Origin: Rhodococcus sp. G-MC3
GTDB lineage: Bacteria > Actinomycetota > Actinomycetes > Mycobacteriales > Mycobacteriaceae
NCBI RefSeq assembly: GCF_030063335.1
Contig: NZ_JASISW010000001.1
Coordinates: forward strand, 186,001 to 250,000
DNA length: 64,000 bases
Direction of reading: 5' to 3'
The notes beneath the pieces are model-generated. The model was not told where the DNA came from and searched no databases. It was given only the letters and a program-made list of their open reading frames with translations. This document shows, in pieces, positions 44,822 to 60,079 of the stretch (the stretch's first letter is position 1; every line of letters starts with the position of its first letter). A program made the translations under genes and the position numbers.

Positions 44822-45907
44822 TCACCGCAAACCTGTGACCGGGACGCCTCGGAGGATAATGATGTCGGGCGCGGACAGAATATCCGGTCCGGTTCTCGGA
44901 TCGACGGAATAGACCAATAGATCCGCGGGAGCGCCGTGCTCGAGCCCGGGCCATCCGAGCCAGGATCTCGCCGTCCAACTGGCCGCAGCGAGAGCCTCTG
45001 TAGGCGGCATCCCCACACCCACGAGCGCATGTACCTCGTCGGCAATGCGGCCGTGTCGAATCGATCCGCCCGCATCGGTTCCGGCGAAGATCGGCACGCC
45101 TGCATCGTGTGCTCGCCCGACTGTTTCGGCAACTCTGCTGTGCAAATCCCGCATATGTCGTGCATACACCGGATATTTGGTCGCCGATGCGGCGATATCA
45201 GGAAATGTCTCGATGTTGATCAGCGTCGGAACCAGTGCAGTTCCATGCGTCACCATCATGTCGATGGTCTCATCGGTCAGGCCGGTGCCATGCTCGATGC
45301 AGTCGATTCCTGCGCTGATCAGGTCAGGCAAAGCGTCTTCTCCGAAGACATGAGCCGTTACCCGCGCGCCTTCGTCGTGAGCCGCGGCGATCGCCTTCTT
45401 CAGAATGTTCTCGTCCCACAGCGGCCGAAGATCACCGACACTTCGGTCGATCCAATCCCCGACCAGTTTGACCCAGCCGTCACCGAAGCGCGCTTGTTGT
45501 CGGACAGCATCCGGCAACTGCGACTCGTCCTCGATATCCATCGCAAGCCCCGGGATATACCGCTTCGGCGACGCAATGTGGCGTCCGGCGCGGATGATGC
45601 GCGGTAGATCCTCGTGGTCGTCGAGTTCGCGGGTGTCCACCGGGGAGCCCGCGTCGCGGAGCAGCAGCGCACCGACGTCTCGTTCCGCTTCGGCCTGTTC
45701 GATCGAGCCGGGCAGATCCTCGTGCCCACCGCCGAATTTGATGCCGACGTGGCAGTGCGCGTCGACCAACCCGGGCAGGAGCCACCCGTCCTCGCACAAG
45801 GACAGCGCATCGGCGATGGGCTCGAGCGAAATGTGCCCGTCCCGAATCCACAGTTCGACGTATGCCTCATTCGGCAGCGATCGACCACGAATGCGATACG
45901 CAGCCAC
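44822..45907 (-). CDS. Amidohydrolase family protein
   Basis: A 361-residue metal-dependent hydrolase with an imidazolonepropionase/prolidase-type TIM barrel. Metal ligands are visible in order: HxH in GLVDAHCHVGIKFGGGHEDL, a Lys candidate in DGWVKLVGDWID, His in RVTAHVFGEDAL, His in GIDCIEHGTGLT, and Asp in VPIFAGTDAGGS. The closing GLEHGAPADLLVYSVDPRTG is typical. Substrate not predictable. It follows ffh by only 6 bases and corresponds to Rv2915c. Confidence 0.9.
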   Translation of the reverse strand: MAAYRIRGRSLPNEAYVELWIRDGHISLEPIADALSLCEDGWLLPGLVDAHCHVGIKFGGGHEDLPGSIEQAEAERDVGALLLRDAGSPVDTRELDDHEDLPRIIRAGRHIASPKRYIPGLAMDIEDESQLPDAVRQQARFGDGWVKLVGDWIDRSVGDLRPLWDENILKKAIAAAHDEGARVTAHVFGEDALPDLISAGIDCIEHGTGLTDETIDMMVTHGTALVPTLINIETFPDIAASATKYPVYARHMRDLHSRVAETVGRAHDAGVPIFAGTDAGGSIRHGRIADEVHALVGVGMPPTEALAAASWTARSWLGWPGLEHGAPADLLVYSVDPRTGPDILSAPDIIILRGVPVTGLR

Positions 45908-45913
45908 GCCGAA

Positions 45914-47494
45914 CTACTTCTTGGGCAGTTTCAGCTGGGACAGATCGATACCTTCGAGGCCAGGGGGAACCTGGTCGAGTCCCTTCGGCATGCCGGACAG
46001 GTCGGGCATGCCTGCAGGCATACCTCCCGGCATTCCGGGGAAACCTCCACGGATCTTGGGCTGAGTTGGGCCGCGGGCGCCCTTCTTCCCCTTCTTTCCC
46101 TTCTTGCTTCGTACCTGCTTGCGCGCACCGGGCATGCCCATCCGACCTGCCATGGCGGACATCATCTTCCGGGCCTCGAAGAAGCGGTCGACGAGTTGAT
46201 TGACATCCGAGACCTTGACGCCCGAACCGTTGGCGATGCGCAGACGGCGGGAAGCGTTGATGATCTTCGGATCGGTTCGCTCCTGCGCCGTCATTCCGCG
46301 GATGATGGCCTGGACCCGGTCGAGTTGCTTCTCGTCGATGTTGGCCAGTTCCTTCATCTGACCGGCACCGGGAAGCATCCCCAGGAGATTGCCGATCGGC
46401 CCCATCTTTCGTACGGCCATCATCTGCTCGAGGAAGTCGTCGAGAGTGAGTTGGCCGGAACCGATCTTGTTCGCGGTGGCCTCGGCCTGCTCGGCGTCGA
46501 AGTGCTGCTCGGCCTGCTCGATAAGGCTGAGCACGTCTCCCATACCGAGAATGCGGCTCGCCATGCGGTCGGGGTGGAAGACGTCGAAGTCCTCGAGCTT
46601 CTCACCCGTCGAAGCGAACATGATCGGCGCGCCGGTCACTTCGCGAACGCTGAGAGCCGCGCCACCGCGGGCGTCGCCGTCCAGTTTGGTCAGGACCACA
46701 CCGGTGAAACCGACTCCGTCCCGGAAAGCCAGGGCCGTACTCACCGCGTCCTGGCCGACCATGGCATCGAGGACGAAGAGAGTTTCGTCGGGCTCCACGG
46801 CATCACGAATGCCTGCGGCCTGATTCATCAGTTCGGTGTCGATACCGAGGCGGCCTGCAGTATCGACGATCACGATGTCGTATTGCTTGCTACGCGCTTC
46901 GGCGACTCCGGCACGCGCAACCTCGACCGGGTCAGCAGCGGACATGCCGAGTTCGTTGTCGCCGCCGCCGATGGACGTTCCGGGATGCGGGGCGAAAACC
47001 GTTGCACCGGCACGCTCTCCGACGATCTGAAGCTGGCTGACTGCACCAGGACGTTGCAGGTCGCAGGCAACGAGCAGTGGAGTATGACCCTGGTCCTTGA
47101 GCCACTTCGCGAGCTTTCCGGCAAGTGTCGTCTTACCGGAACCTTGCAGACCCGCCAACATGACAACGGTCGGCGGGGTCTTCGCGAACGTCAGGCGTCT
47201 CGTTTCACCGCCGAGAATCCCAACCAGTTCCTCGTTGACGATCTTGACAACCTGCTGGGCCGGATTGAGAGCACCGGAGACCTCCGCACCCTTCGCGCGC
47301 GTCTTGATGCGAGTGACGAATTCTCGCACCACCGGCAGTGCCACATCCGCTTCGAGCAACGCAAGCCGGATGTCGCGCGCGGTGGCATCGATATCGGCAC
47401 CGGATAGTCGGCCCTTGCCACGCAGGTCCTTGAGGGTCCCGGTCAACCTGTCGGAAAGGGATTCGAACACCGATTGCACTCCTGAGTTGGGCAT
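45914..47494 (-). CDS. ffh: Signal recognition particle protein Ffh
   Basis: GTPase subunit of SRP; binds signal peptides and 4.5S RNA. The 526-residue protein has the N domain, G1 loop GLQGSGKTTLAGKLA, DTAGRLGIDTELM, the G4/G5 regions VLTKLDGDARGGAALS, and the Met-rich M domain (DFLEQMMAVRKMGPIGNLLG). The C-terminus adds a Gly/Met/Pro-rich tail (GMPGGMPAGMPDLSGMPKG). The 4.5S RNA gene is not in the window. Its receptor ftsY lies 5.6 kb downstream in coordinates. Confidence 0.97.
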   Translation of the reverse strand: MPNSGVQSVFESLSDRLTGTLKDLRGKGRLSGADIDATARDIRLALLEADVALPVVREFVTRIKTRAKGAEVSGALNPAQQVVKIVNEELVGILGGETRRLTFAKTPPTVVMLAGLQGSGKTTLAGKLAKWLKDQGHTPLLVACDLQRPGAVSQLQIVGERAGATVFAPHPGTSIGGGDNELGMSAADPVEVARAGVAEARSKQYDIVIVDTAGRLGIDTELMNQAAGIRDAVEPDETLFVLDAMVGQDAVSTALAFRDGVGFTGVVLTKLDGDARGGAALSVREVTGAPIMFASTGEKLEDFDVFHPDRMASRILGMGDVLSLIEQAEQHFDAEQAEATANKIGSGQLTLDDFLEQMMAVRKMGPIGNLLGMLPGAGQMKELANIDEKQLDRVQAIIRGMTAQERTDPKIINASRRLRIANGSGVKVSDVNQLVDRFFEARKMMSAMAGRMGMPGARKQVRSKKGKKGKKGARGPTQPKIRGGFPGMPGGMPAGMPDLSGMPKGLDQVPPGLEGIDLSQLKLPKK

Positions 47495-47584
47495 GTTGGT
47501 CGAGCAGAACGTGGCTCCAGACTAGCGCCCGATCCTGCCGCACGTCGTCAGCGAGTACCCCGAGGGGCCGGCCAACACCTCAGC

Positions 47585-48424
47585 TCACGCGTCGACCGCC
47601 GCGTTGTTCCAGGTGACGGACACTCCGCGCGTGGACAGCCATTCGGCGGGATCGACTTTGACTCCGGACGGGTCGTGCACCTCGAAATGCAGATGGGGCC
47701 CGGTAGATTCACCGCGATTGCCCACCGTTGCGATCTGCTGCCCCGCAGAAACCTGCTGCCCTTCTGCCACCGAGAAGGTATCGACGTGACCATAGATGGT
47801 TTCGGTGCCATCGGCGTGCTTGACCTTGACCCACAGCCCGAACCCCGATGCGGGTCCGGCTGCGGTGACCACACCCTCCGCGGCGGCGAGAATCGGAGTT
47901 CCCGTCGGCGCAGCTATGTCGATACCACCGTGGTGCGCACCCCAACGCGACCCGAAGTTGGAGGTGAGGACCCCTGACACCGGCTGAACAGCCTTGTTCT
48001 TGATCGGCTGCAGGCCCTGGATGAGGTCCTGTGCAGCCTTTCCTACGTCGGGAAGCCCGAGGGTTTCCAGATCGGATGTATCGGGAATCTCCACGCCCGG
48101 CGGCAGTTGGAAGTTTTCCGGCAATGCGATTCCGGCGGGAAGTCCGAGTCCGGCTGGAAGCTGCAACCCACCGGGAAGAAGATTCTGCGGGAGCTCGAAC
48201 GGCAGCCCTGCCGCCGGTGCCGCAGGAAGTGGTGCAGGCGCGGCCGCCGCGGTGCCGGTGCCGATCTGCGCAGCACCTGCCACGATTGCTCCGGTTGCCG
48301 CCACGATGGTCGCGGTCTTCAGTCCGGAGTCCTTGATGTCGTCCTTCGCCCGGTGGCGCCCACGAGGGGTTGGCGATTGTGTTGCGGTCGGAACATAGAT
48401 GCTCGACCGCCGGTGGGCTCCCAC
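47585..48424 (-). CDS. Secreted M23 family metallopeptidase
   Basis: A 279-residue exported protein with a GTG start. A basic N-terminus precedes a hydrophobic signal-like segment (TATIVAATGAIVAGAAQIG, about 38-56), then a Pro/Leu/Gly-rich linker with repeats such as LPAGLGLPAGIALPENFQLP, and a C-terminal M23 domain with all ligands: HHGGIDIAAP (His, Asp) and GPHLHFEVHD (HxH). It should cleave peptidoglycan cross-bridges outside the membrane. The 203-base upstream region has repeated GTTACG elements but no clear riboswitch. Confidence 0.9.
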   Translation of the reverse strand: MGAHRRSSIYVPTATQSPTPRGRHRAKDDIKDSGLKTATIVAATGAIVAGAAQIGTGTAAAAPAPLPAAPAAGLPFELPQNLLPGGLQLPAGLGLPAGIALPENFQLPPGVEIPDTSDLETLGLPDVGKAAQDLIQGLQPIKNKAVQPVSGVLTSNFGSRWGAHHGGIDIAAPTGTPILAAAEGVVTAAGPASGFGLWVKVKHADGTETIYGHVDTFSVAEGQQVSAGQQIATVGNRGESTGPHLHFEVHDPSGVKVDPAEWLSTRGVSVTWNNAAVDA

Positions 48425-48627
48425 AGTTAATACCTCATCAGTCGTCGGCGAGGCACCCGATACGGCCGCACGATCACGTCGTTCGGAGAGCCGTTGCTTT
48501 CTCGTTCACAAGTCTGTTCCCGCGGCGAGAAACGTAACAAAACGATCTCGCTCGAAAGCACCGTAACCGAATCTTTATGAAATTTCACAACTCGAGTTCG
48601 GGAATGTTGCCGATAACAGAGCCACTG

Positions 48628-52874
<4,247 letters not shown>

Positions 52875-52997
52875 CTTGAGCCTCCTCCTTCTGGCCCAGC
52901 CATGCGCGGCTGGCTACCTGAGAAGACAGAATGCTCACTTGGTGTTTCATCTAGGACTCTGCCGTGTTGCGGATGTGTGAACGCATCGACAGTTTTT

Positions 52998-53030
52998 GTT
53001 TCGCTTGAGTTTCATGGTGCGATTCGTCAC
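52998..53030 (-). promoter_or_regulatory. Candidate GlnR binding site upstream of amt
   Basis: The minus strand contains GAAAC-n6-GAAAC (AC pairs nine bases apart, the spacing of actinobacterial GlnR boxes) and, 12 bases farther upstream, GTGAC. It is about 125 bases before the amt start. Position and operon content (amt-glnB-glnD, a standard GlnR target in Streptomyces and mycobacteria) make it plausible; the match is incomplete. Confidence 0.4.
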
Positions 53031-53101
53031 GAAATCAGCGCGTGTTCGGCCGACGAAACATCTAGAACTTTCAGTTTCGCACTCGAATCACGTCACTGCG
53101 C

Positions 53102-54472
53102 TCAGCCCAGAAGAGCGTCCACGAACGCTTCCGGCTCGAACGGTGCAAGGTCGTCCGCACCCTCGCCCAAGCCAACCAGTTTCACCGGCACACCGAGTTC
53201 ACGCTGAACCTGGAACACGATGCCGCCCTTTGCTGTGCCGTCGAGCTTGGTCAGCACGACCCCGGTGATGTTCACGACCTCGGCGAACACGCGGGCCTGG
53301 GTGAGACCGTTCTGCCCCACCGTCGCGTCGAGAACCAGCAGTACGTCGTCCACGCGAGCCTTCTTCTCGATCACGCGTTTGACCTTGCCGAGCTCGTCCA
53401 TGAGACCCGACTTCGTATGCAGACGACCAGCGGTGTCCACCACGACCACGTCGACCCCCTGCTCGATGCCCCTCGCCACCGAGTCGAACGCAACAGCAGC
53501 AGGATCGGCGCCTTCCTTGCCGCGCACGACCTCAGCGCCCACTCGTTCGGCCCAGGTCTGAAGCTGATCAGCGGCGGCGGCACGGAACGTATCGGCGGCA
53601 CCGAGAAGTACTCGTCGTCCGTCGGCGACGAGTACTCGCGCCAGCTTGCCTGTGGTGGTCGTCTTTCCGGTCCCGTTGACACCGACGACGAGCAGTACGG
53701 CAGGCGTTCCGTCGTGTGGAAGCGCTCTGATCGAGCGATCGAATTCCGGATGCAACTGGGAGATCAAGATCTCGCGCAGCAGAGCACGCGCATCCGCTTC
53801 GGTGCGAATGCTGCGCGATGCCATCTGCTGACGCAACGCAGTCATGATCTCCTGCGTGGTCGACGAACCCAGGTCCGCGATCAGGAGTGTGTCCTCCACC
53901 TCTTCCCACGAATCTTCATCGAGATCACCGCCCCCGAGCAGGCCCAGCAGACTCTTGCCGACCGCTGACTGCGAGCGTGACAACCGTCCACGCAGACGGT
54001 CGAGGCGGCCGTCCGTCGGCGCGATATCGTCGAGAACGGGCAGCTCGGGCCCGGAGGCGGGCTCTGTTTCCGGAACTGCGATGGGCTCGGGAACCGCGGA
54101 GGGCTCAGGTTCCGGCTCGAGCGTCGGCTCAGGTTCCGGCTCGAGCGTCGGCTCAGGTTCCGGCGTCGGCTCAGGCTGCGGCGTCGGCTCAGGCTGCGGC
54201 GTCGGCTCAGGCTGCGGCGTCGGCTCAGGCTGCGGCGTCGGCTCAGGCTGCGGCGCAAGCTCTGGCTCTGCCGTAGCAGTCCCCTGGCTGAACGAGAATC
54301 CGCTACCGGCCTTGTAACCGCCGGACCGATCCTTCTGTCCCTCTTCGATCGTCGGCGTTTCCGACGACTTCAGCGACACTCGGCGTCGACGCGACAAAAC
54401 GAAACCGACGACAAGTCCGACAATGAAGATGGCCAGAACGGCCGCCACGATGATCCACGCTTGGGTACTCAC
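53102..54472 (-). CDS. ftsY: Signal recognition particle receptor FtsY
   Basis: SRP receptor GTPase. The GTG at 54472 ([20 protein letters not shown]) is preferred because AGGA lies eight bases upstream; an ATG three codons earlier is the alternative. 456 residues: an N-terminal membrane helix, an acidic/Pro-rich linker of about 100 residues with PQPEPT repeats, then the NG domain with G1 [35 protein letters not shown] and [18 protein letters not shown]. Follows smc by 73 bases, the mycobacterial smc-ftsY order. Confidence 0.96.
   Translation of the reverse strand: MSTQAWIIVAAVLAIFIVGLVVGFVLSRRRRVSLKSSETPTIEEGQKDRSGGYKAGSGFSFSQGTATAEPELAPQPEPTPQPEPTPQPEPTPQPEPTPQPEPTPEPEPTLEPEPEPTLEPEPEPSAVPEPIAVPETEPASGPELPVLDDIAPTDGRLDRLRGRLSRSQSAVGKSLLGLLGGGDLDEDSWEEVEDTLLIADLGSSTTQEIMTALRQQMASRSIRTEADARALLREILISQLHPEFDRSIRALPHDGTPAVLLVVGVNGTGKTTTTGKLARVLVADGRRVLLGAADTFRAAAADQLQTWAERVGAEVVRGKEGADPAAVAFDSVARGIEQGVDVVVVDTAGRLHTKSGLMDELGKVKRVIEKKARVDDVLLVLDATVGQNGLTQARVFAEVVNITGVVLTKLDGTAKGGIVFQVQRELGVPVKLVGLGEGADDLAPFEPEAFVDALLG
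54168..54257 (-). repeat. 18-bp tandem repeat, five copies, in the ftsY linker
   Basis: Five copies of GGCTCAGGCTGCGGCGTC on the plus strand (the last with one change), in frame, encoding PQPEPT units. A related 24-bp unit is repeated just before it (about 54100-54163) and encodes the TLEPEPEP repeats. Near-identity of the copies suggests recent expansion. Confidence 0.95.
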
Positions 54473-54545
54473 GGCATTCATCCTGTCAGGGCGACGGGCA
54501 CCGCACTCGCCCACCCTGGCCACACGAGTGGCCGGCGTAACGAAG

Positions 54546-57500
54546 TCAGATGATCGGTAGCGAGAATGTCTCGGCGGCACCGATCGTTTCGACGCCGCCG
54601 ATCGTTTCGGCATCGGGTTCGCTCACCGGCTTGTCGTCCACCGGTGGTTCCCCTGAGGCGTCGTCCTCTTCGTCGACCGTCGCGCTTGCGATGGTCTCTA
54701 CCCTGTTTCGGTTGAGACGTTGAGAAATGACCGTCGTGATGCCGTCACCGCGCATCGAGACGCCGTACAGAGCGTCCGCAACTTCCATGGTGGGCTTCTG
54801 GTGCGTGATGACGATCAGCTGTGACTTCTCGCGAAGTTGCTCGAACAGACCGATCAGACGACGCAGGTTGGTGTCGTCGAGAGCAGCCTCGACTTCGTCC
54901 ATCACATAGAACGGAGATGGCCTGGCGCGGAAGATCGCGACGAGCATCGCCACAGCCGTCAACGACTTCTCGCCGCCGGACAGCAAGGACAACCGCTTCA
55001 CCTTTTTGCCGGGTGGCCGCGCTTCGACCTCGATACCGGTAGTGAGCATGTCACCCGGCTCCGTCAGGATCAGCTTGCCCTCTCCACCGGGGAACAATTT
55101 CGCGAACACTTGCGTGAACTCCCGCTCCACATCGATCCAGGCATCGGTGAAAACTTGGAGGATTCGCTCATCCACGTCGGCGACGACCTCGAGCAGATCT
55201 TTCCTGGCCGACTTGACGTCTTCCAACTGTGTCGAAAGAAAGGTGTACCGCTCCTCGAGCGCTGCGAACTCCTCTAGCGCGAGTGGGTTGACCCTGCCCA
55301 GGGTGGCAAGATCTCGTTCGGCTCGTTTGGCTCGCTTTTCCTGAGTCGTGCGGTCGAACGGCATCGGCGCCGGTGCCACCACCTGCTCGCCTCGCTCCTT
55401 CGCCGCCTCGTACTCGGAGAGCTCGAGTTCGGTCGGCGGCAGGGCGACGTCGGGTCCGTACTCGGCGATCAGGTCGTCGAGACCGATGCCGTGCTGTTCG
55501 AGAATCGTTGCTTCCAGCTGTTCGATCCGCAATGCTGCCTGGGCACGTGCAACCTCGTCGCGGTGTACCGCGTCGGTGATGGACGCCAGCTGGCCCTGCA
55601 AAGCACGAACCTGTTCCTTGACACGGTCCAGTTCGGCAGTGGTATTCGCCCGCTGTGCAGACAGTTCGTCGCGGCGAGCAGAAGCCGCGGCCACGACGGA
55701 CGCGAGCCGCTCAGCAACCCGAGTACCTGCGGATACGACGGACTCGGCGACCGCAGCCGCGTGACGACGCGCTTCCATTTCCCGTTCGGCCCGTTGGCGC
55801 GACTCACGTTCTGCGCGAGCCGCACGGCGAAGCGAATCGGCTTTACCGCGCAGAGCCTGTGCCCGCTCCTCTGCCGTCCTGACATTGAGGCGGGCCTCGA
55901 CCTCGACGGACCGCACCTCGGTCAGCGCAGCGGCCGCAGTTTCGCGCGCAACGGTGGAATCGTCGGAATCGTGGACGTCACCGGAACCCGACTGTTCGTC
56001 TTCCGCCAACCGGAGCCGCTCTTCGAGTTCTGCGAGCGCGCCGAGGGCTTCCTCGCGGCCGCTTTCGGCTGCAGTTCGTTGCTCGGTCAGTCTGGCCGAC
56101 TCGCCGTGCGCCGACCGTGCAAGCTGTCCGAGCCGACCCAGCTGCTCGTACACCGCCGACATCGCTGCATCGGACTCGTTGAGGGCAGCGAGAGCCTGTT
56201 CGGCGGACTCCCTGCGGTCCGACTGCTCGGCGAGCGCACCCGACAATGCGGCTTCCAACTCTGCCGATCGCCGCTCGGCCGCAGTGAGCTCGACTGCGGA
56301 CGTGTCGATGGCGGCTTGGACTTCGAGAGTGCTCGGTCGACGGTCGGATCCGCCGGAGAGCCACCCGGAATCGACATAGTCCCCCTCCTTCGTGACGGCG
56401 CGGACACCGGGCGTCGAACGAACGAGTAATTCTGCATCGTCGAGTGAGGAGACGACGACGACGTCGCCGAGAAGCGCCTCCATAGGACCGGACAGTGATT
56501 CCGGGTAGTCGACGACGTCGATCGCCCACCGTGCGCCCTCGGGCAACGAGATAGCACGCGGCCGCTGCGCCCCGCCGCTGTCGTCGTCGCCGTCGCCGTC
56601 GTCGAACACGATCGCAGCACGACCGCCGTCCGCGTAGCGCAAAGCGAGAACAGCCTCTCGCGCGCGGCCAAACGTCTCGGCGTGCGCCGCATCCGCGGCA
56701 GGTCCCATGGCCACCGCAACCGCAACGTCGAACCCGTCCTCGACCATTATCTTCTCGGCGAGCAGACCAGTGACGCCCAGTTGCCGGTTTTCTACCAGCC
56801 AGCCTGCGCCGTCCTTACGCTCCAGACCCATGGTGAGTGCTTCGATACGGGCCTGGAACGACGCGACCTTCTTGCCTGCAACTCGATCCTCGTTCTGCAG
56901 CTCGGTCACCCGGGCGTCAGCACTACGCAGTGCCGCTACAGCTCGTTCGTAGTGCGTGTCCAGGCTCAGCTCGCTCGCGTCGAGACCGGAGATCTGATCC
57001 TGCACGCTCTCGAACTCGATCTGAGCATGGTCACCGCGCTCCCGCGCCTCCTCGATGGCAACGGTCAATCGAGCAACCTCGGCATCGATCGAATCAGCCT
57101 TGGTCCGGTAGGTATCGACCTGACCGGAGAGCCTCGCGTACCCCTCACGCCTGTCTGCTACCGCACGCACCGCGGCCATGTGAGCTCGTTCGGCTTCGGC
57201 CGCAGCCGCTTCGCGCTCGATCAGTTGCTCACGGGCCACTTCTAGCGACTCGCGCGCGATCTCGACGGCCTCGACGAGCTCGAGCTCCTCTTCCGCGACA
57301 CGCTCGGCTTGCTGATCGAGTTCGTCGGGATCCTGTCCGCGCCCTCCGGTGGGAGCCGAATCGAGGTGACGGGCTCGCTCGGTGGCGATGCGGACGGTCG
57401 CGTTGACACGTTCGGCGAGTGCAGAAAGCTGGAACCACGTCTGACCGGCAGCTTCGGCACTGGGCGTCAGGCGTGCCACCGAGTGTTCGAGCTCACCGAG

Positions 57501-58304
57501 CGCCACGTTGCCCGCCTCCAACGTGTCCTGAACGGCCGCGTACTGCTCACGGGCTGCCGCCTCGTCCTGCGTCTGGTTGGCGAACTCCTCGCGTCGCGAG
57601 ACGAGATCGTCGGCGGCCAGGCGTAACCGCGCGTCGCGGAGGTCGGCCTGCACCGTTTGCGCTCGACGCGCGACTTCGGCTTGCCTGCCGAGCGGTTTGA
57701 GTTGGCGCCTGAGTTCGGAGGTGAGGTCGCCGAGCCGTGCGAGGTTCGCCTGCATCGCATCCAGCTTGCGAACGGCTTTCTCTTTGCGCTTGCGGTGTTT
57801 GAGGACACCCGCAGCTTCCTCGATGAAGGCACGCCGATCTTCCGGCCGTGACTCCAGAATTGACGCAAGTCTGCCTTGACCGACGATCACGTGCATCTCG
57901 CGTCCGATGCCGGAGTCACTCAGTAGTTCTTGCACGTCCATGAGCCGGCAGGAGCTGCCGTTGATCTCGTACTCGCCTGCACCATCGCGGAACATTCGGC
58001 GAGTGATCGAGACTTCGGTGTAGTCGATGGGTAACGCGCCGTCGGTGTTGTCGATCGTCAACGTCACCTCGGCGCGACCGAGGGGCGCACGGCCCGACGT
58101 GCCCGCAAAGATGACGTCTTCCATCTTCCCGCCGCGGAGCGCTTTGGCGCCCTGCTCGCCCATCACCCAGGTGAGAGCGTCGACAACGTTGGACTTTCCC
58201 GATCCGTTGGGCCCGACGACGCAGGTGATTCCGGGCTCGAAACGAAGAGTCGTCGACGAAGCAAAGGACTTGAAGCCCTTCAGCGTCAGACTCTTGAGAT
58301 GCAT
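54546..58304 (-). CDS. smc: Chromosome segregation protein SMC
   Basis: Bacterial condensin ATPase. ATG 58304 ([20 protein letters not shown]) gives 1252 residues. Walker [21 protein letters not shown] (about 31-50), first coiled coil to about residue 490, hinge around 500-660 ([20 protein letters not shown]), second coiled coil, then the ABC signature [19 protein letters not shown] and Walker [16 protein letters not shown]. The C-terminus carries a 60-residue acidic tail ([20 protein letters not shown]) beyond the usual end. The ribosome site is weak. Confidence 0.97.
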   Translation of the reverse strand: MHLKSLTLKGFKSFASSTTLRFEPGITCVVGPNGSGKSNVVDALTWVMGEQGAKALRGGKMEDVIFAGTSGRAPLGRAEVTLTIDNTDGALPIDYTEVSITRRMFRDGAGEYEINGSSCRLMDVQELLSDSGIGREMHVIVGQGRLASILESRPEDRRAFIEEAAGVLKHRKRKEKAVRKLDAMQANLARLGDLTSELRRQLKPLGRQAEVARRAQTVQADLRDARLRLAADDLVSRREEFANQTQDEAAAREQYAAVQDTLEAGNVALGELEHSVARLTPSAEAAGQTWFQLSALAERVNATVRIATERARHLDSAPTGGRGQDPDELDQQAERVAEEELELVEAVEIARESLEVAREQLIEREAAAAEAERAHMAAVRAVADRREGYARLSGQVDTYRTKADSIDAEVARLTVAIEEARERGDHAQIEFESVQDQISGLDASELSLDTHYERAVAALRSADARVTELQNEDRVAGKKVASFQARIEALTMGLERKDGAGWLVENRQLGVTGLLAEKIMVEDGFDVAVAVAMGPAADAAHAETFGRAREAVLALRYADGGRAAIVFDDGDGDDDSGGAQRPRAISLPEGARWAIDVVDYPESLSGPMEALLGDVVVVSSLDDAELLVRSTPGVRAVTKEGDYVDSGWLSGGSDRRPSTLEVQAAIDTSAVELTAAERRSAELEAALSGALAEQSDRRESAEQALAALNESDAAMSAVYEQLGRLGQLARSAHGESARLTEQRTAAESGREEALGALAELEERLRLAEDEQSGSGDVHDSDDSTVARETAAAALTEVRSVEVEARLNVRTAEERAQALRGKADSLRRAARAERESRQRAEREMEARRHAAAVAESVVSAGTRVAERLASVVAAASARRDELSAQRANTTAELDRVKEQVRALQGQLASITDAVHRDEVARAQAALRIEQLEATILEQHGIGLDDLIAEYGPDVALPPTELELSEYEAAKERGEQVVAPAPMPFDRTTQEKRAKRAERDLATLGRVNPLALEEFAALEERYTFLSTQLEDVKSARKDLLEVVADVDERILQVFTDAWIDVEREFTQVFAKLFPGGEGKLILTEPGDMLTTGIEVEARPPGKKVKRLSLLSGGEKSLTAVAMLVAIFRARPSPFYVMDEVEAALDDTNLRRLIGLFEQLREKSQLIVITHQKPTMEVADALYGVSMRGDGITTVISQRLNRNRVETIASATVDEEDDASGEPPVDDKPVSEPDAETIGGVETIGAAETFSLPII

Positions 58305-58436
58305 GGCGTTCGAGACTACCGGGTGGGCGCGCATGCACCGTGCACACACCGACCATCACGGTTCGATAACGTCTGGAACAGCTTCCAATTGCTACACCTA
58401 TCGCTGGAGCGCAAGGACCGACATTCTTCGAGCACG

Positions 58437-58727
58437 TCAACGTTCGACGAAGCCGACAACCCCGCCGCGAGACGGGTCCCACGTCTCGACGACCAACGAC
58501 ACCGACCCTGGAGTCGTTCCGCTACGCAAGAGAGCCAGCAGTCGCTCCAGCTGATCCCGTTCGCCTTCGGCAACGACGAGCACACGTCCGTCTGCGTGAT
58601 TGGTTGCCGAACCGACCAGACCGAGTTCGAGAGCCCTCGATCGTGTCCACCAGCGGAATCCGACGCCCTGGACCTGTCCGTGCACCCATGCCGTCAATCG
58701 CGCGTCGCTCGGACTCGAGTCGGTCAT
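58437..58727 (-). CDS. acyP: Acylphosphatase
   Basis: A 96-residue enzyme hydrolysing carboxyl-phosphate bonds. The catalytic Arg25 is in [20 protein letters not shown] and Asn43 in [18 protein letters not shown]. Its ATG overlaps the stop of the upstream beta-propeller gene by four bases (ATGA), so they are coupled. Placed next to smc as in M. tuberculosis (Rv2922A). Confidence 0.93.
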   Translation of the reverse strand: MTDSSPSDARLTAWVHGQVQGVGFRWWTRSRALELGLVGSATNHADGRVLVVAEGERDQLERLLALLRSGTTPGSVSLVVETWDPSRGGVVGFVER

Positions 58728-59632
58728 GCGGGCGTCAGCTTCCTGACAGTTCCGTCGAAGCTGGTCGCGTACAACGAAGTTCGGTCCCATCCAGGGCCAC
58801 CGAAATCCACCGAACTCGTCAGTGGCAGTCCTGTCCCGAGAACGCATGATTGGCCTGTCCGGGGATCTATGCGGAGCACTCGGCTCGCGAGATTCTGCGC
58901 CAGATAGAGCTGTCCGTCGGGTCCAACGGTGAGGTCGTCGGACGCGGTGAGCGGCCCGAATCCATCCACCGCAAGGGTGCGCGACTGCCCGCTGGGATCG
59001 TCGGTATCCACCTCGGTGATCGCGAGCGCTGGATCGAAAGTGTTCGCCACATAGACGGTGTTGCCGTCTATTGCGATGCCGTTGGCCGTCCCGATATCGG
59101 TTCTGACCGAAGACGGCTCGTGCGGGACCTCGTGAGGCACGACAGTGAGGCCGGTGTCACTGCCGAGGTTCCGGGTGGTGAACAGATCACCGTTCGACGA
59201 CATGGCCAACCCGTTGGGCATGACCAGACCACGCGCATACGTCGTCCGTGCCCCCGTCTCGATGTCGAGTGTGTCGATGGTTCCGTCGGCGGTACCGAAA
59301 ACTCCAGCGGCCGTGCCGTTCCCGGTGGTGAAGAACAGCGTGTCGCCGTCGACGACCAGTCCACCGGGCGATGTCACGTCCGGGACGGCGGTGCGGCGAC
59401 GGCCGTCCGGTGTCAGTGCCTGGATTCTTCCCATACCAAGCGGGGAGGTCTCCGACAGGAATATCGTCCCGTCCTCGCCGAATGCGAGATTCTCGAGCAT
59501 GCCGAAACCCTGAGCCACCGTCGAGACGGTCCACGGCGAACACGTCGGAGCCGCCGCAGCATCAGGAGTTCCGACCAGCACCGCGCCTGCTACAGCTACT
59601 GACATCACAACCGCACCGGCCCCGACAGCCAT
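58724..59632 (-). CDS. Secreted SMP-30/gluconolactonase-like beta-propeller protein
   Basis: A 302-residue exported protein: signal peptide with cleavage near residue 28 ([15 protein letters not shown]), then six-bladed propeller repeats typical of SMP-30/strictosidine-synthase-like lactonases ([82 protein letters not shown]). The Asn and Asp residues of these blades could bind one divalent metal in the centre. Substrate unknown. Begins one base after the OsmC-like gene stop. Confidence 0.82.
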   Translation of the reverse strand: MAVGAGAVVMSVAVAGAVLVGTPDAAAAPTCSPWTVSTVAQGFGMLENLAFGEDGTIFLSETSPLGMGRIQALTPDGRRRTAVPDVTSPGGLVVDGDTLFFTTGNGTAAGVFGTADGTIDTLDIETGARTTYARGLVMPNGLAMSSNGDLFTTRNLGSDTGLTVVPHEVPHEPSSVRTDIGTANGIAIDGNTVYVANTFDPALAITEVDTDDPSGQSRTLAVDGFGPLTASDDLTVGPDGQLYLAQNLASRVLRIDPRTGQSCVLGTGLPLTSSVDFGGPGWDRTSLYATSFDGTVRKLTPA

Positions 59633-59633
59633 A

Positions 59634-60062
59634 TCAGGCGTCCACGTCGATATCGAGGGTGACCTTCGTACCTGCCGCGAGCGTCCGACCGACCGTGCAG
59701 ACCTTGTCGATTGCTCGCTCGACCACAGTGAGAAGGCGCTGCTGAGCTTCCGGGTCGAGTGCGCTGAGGTCGATCTTCAAGATTTCGTGTAGCTCGGGGT
59801 AGCGCTCGTTGTCCCTGTCAGCAGCTCCTGACACCTCGATGGTGGCGTCGTAGCCGTCCCCCAGCCTGCGAGAGAGCGGCAGGTCCGAGCTCATTCCGCT
59901 GCACGCGGCGAGCGCGATCTTCAGTAGTTCGCCCGGGGTGAAGACGCCGTCGACCGATTCCGATCCGATCAGCACCTCGGCTCCGCGCGAGCTCTTGCCG
60001 GTGTAGCGGCGGGTTCCTGTCCGCTCGACCCAGAGTGATGTCGGTGTGCTCTCGTCAGCCAT
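59634..60062 (-). CDS. OsmC/Ohr family protein
   Basis: ATG 60062 gives 142 residues (MADESTPTSLWVERTGTRRY). OsmC-type peroxidase fold with the paired redox cysteines: Cys54 in LAACSGMSSDLP and a second in IDKVCTVGRTLAAG (about 121), plus the Glu of FTPGELLKIAL. Probably reduces organic hydroperoxides. Equivalent of Rv2923c, between acyP and fpg. Confidence 0.92.
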   Translation of the reverse strand: MADESTPTSLWVERTGTRRYTGKSSRGAEVLIGSESVDGVFTPGELLKIALAACSGMSSDLPLSRRLGDGYDATIEVSGAADRDNERYPELHEILKIDLSALDPEAQQRLLTVVERAIDKVCTVGRTLAAGTKVTLDIDVDA

Positions 60063-60079
60063 GAGAGCCGATTCTAGGG

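Noticed and set aside
45614..47407. 597-codon open frame on the plus strand opposite ffh
   Set aside because: Antisense shadow of ffh and the amidohydrolase; no ribosome site and no family similarity.
48425..48627. c-di-AMP (ydaO/yuaA) riboswitch before the M23 peptidase gene
   Set aside because: Actinobacterial cell-wall hydrolases often have one, so I looked for its conserved blocks in the 203-base leader. They are not there; only repeated GTTACG elements are seen.
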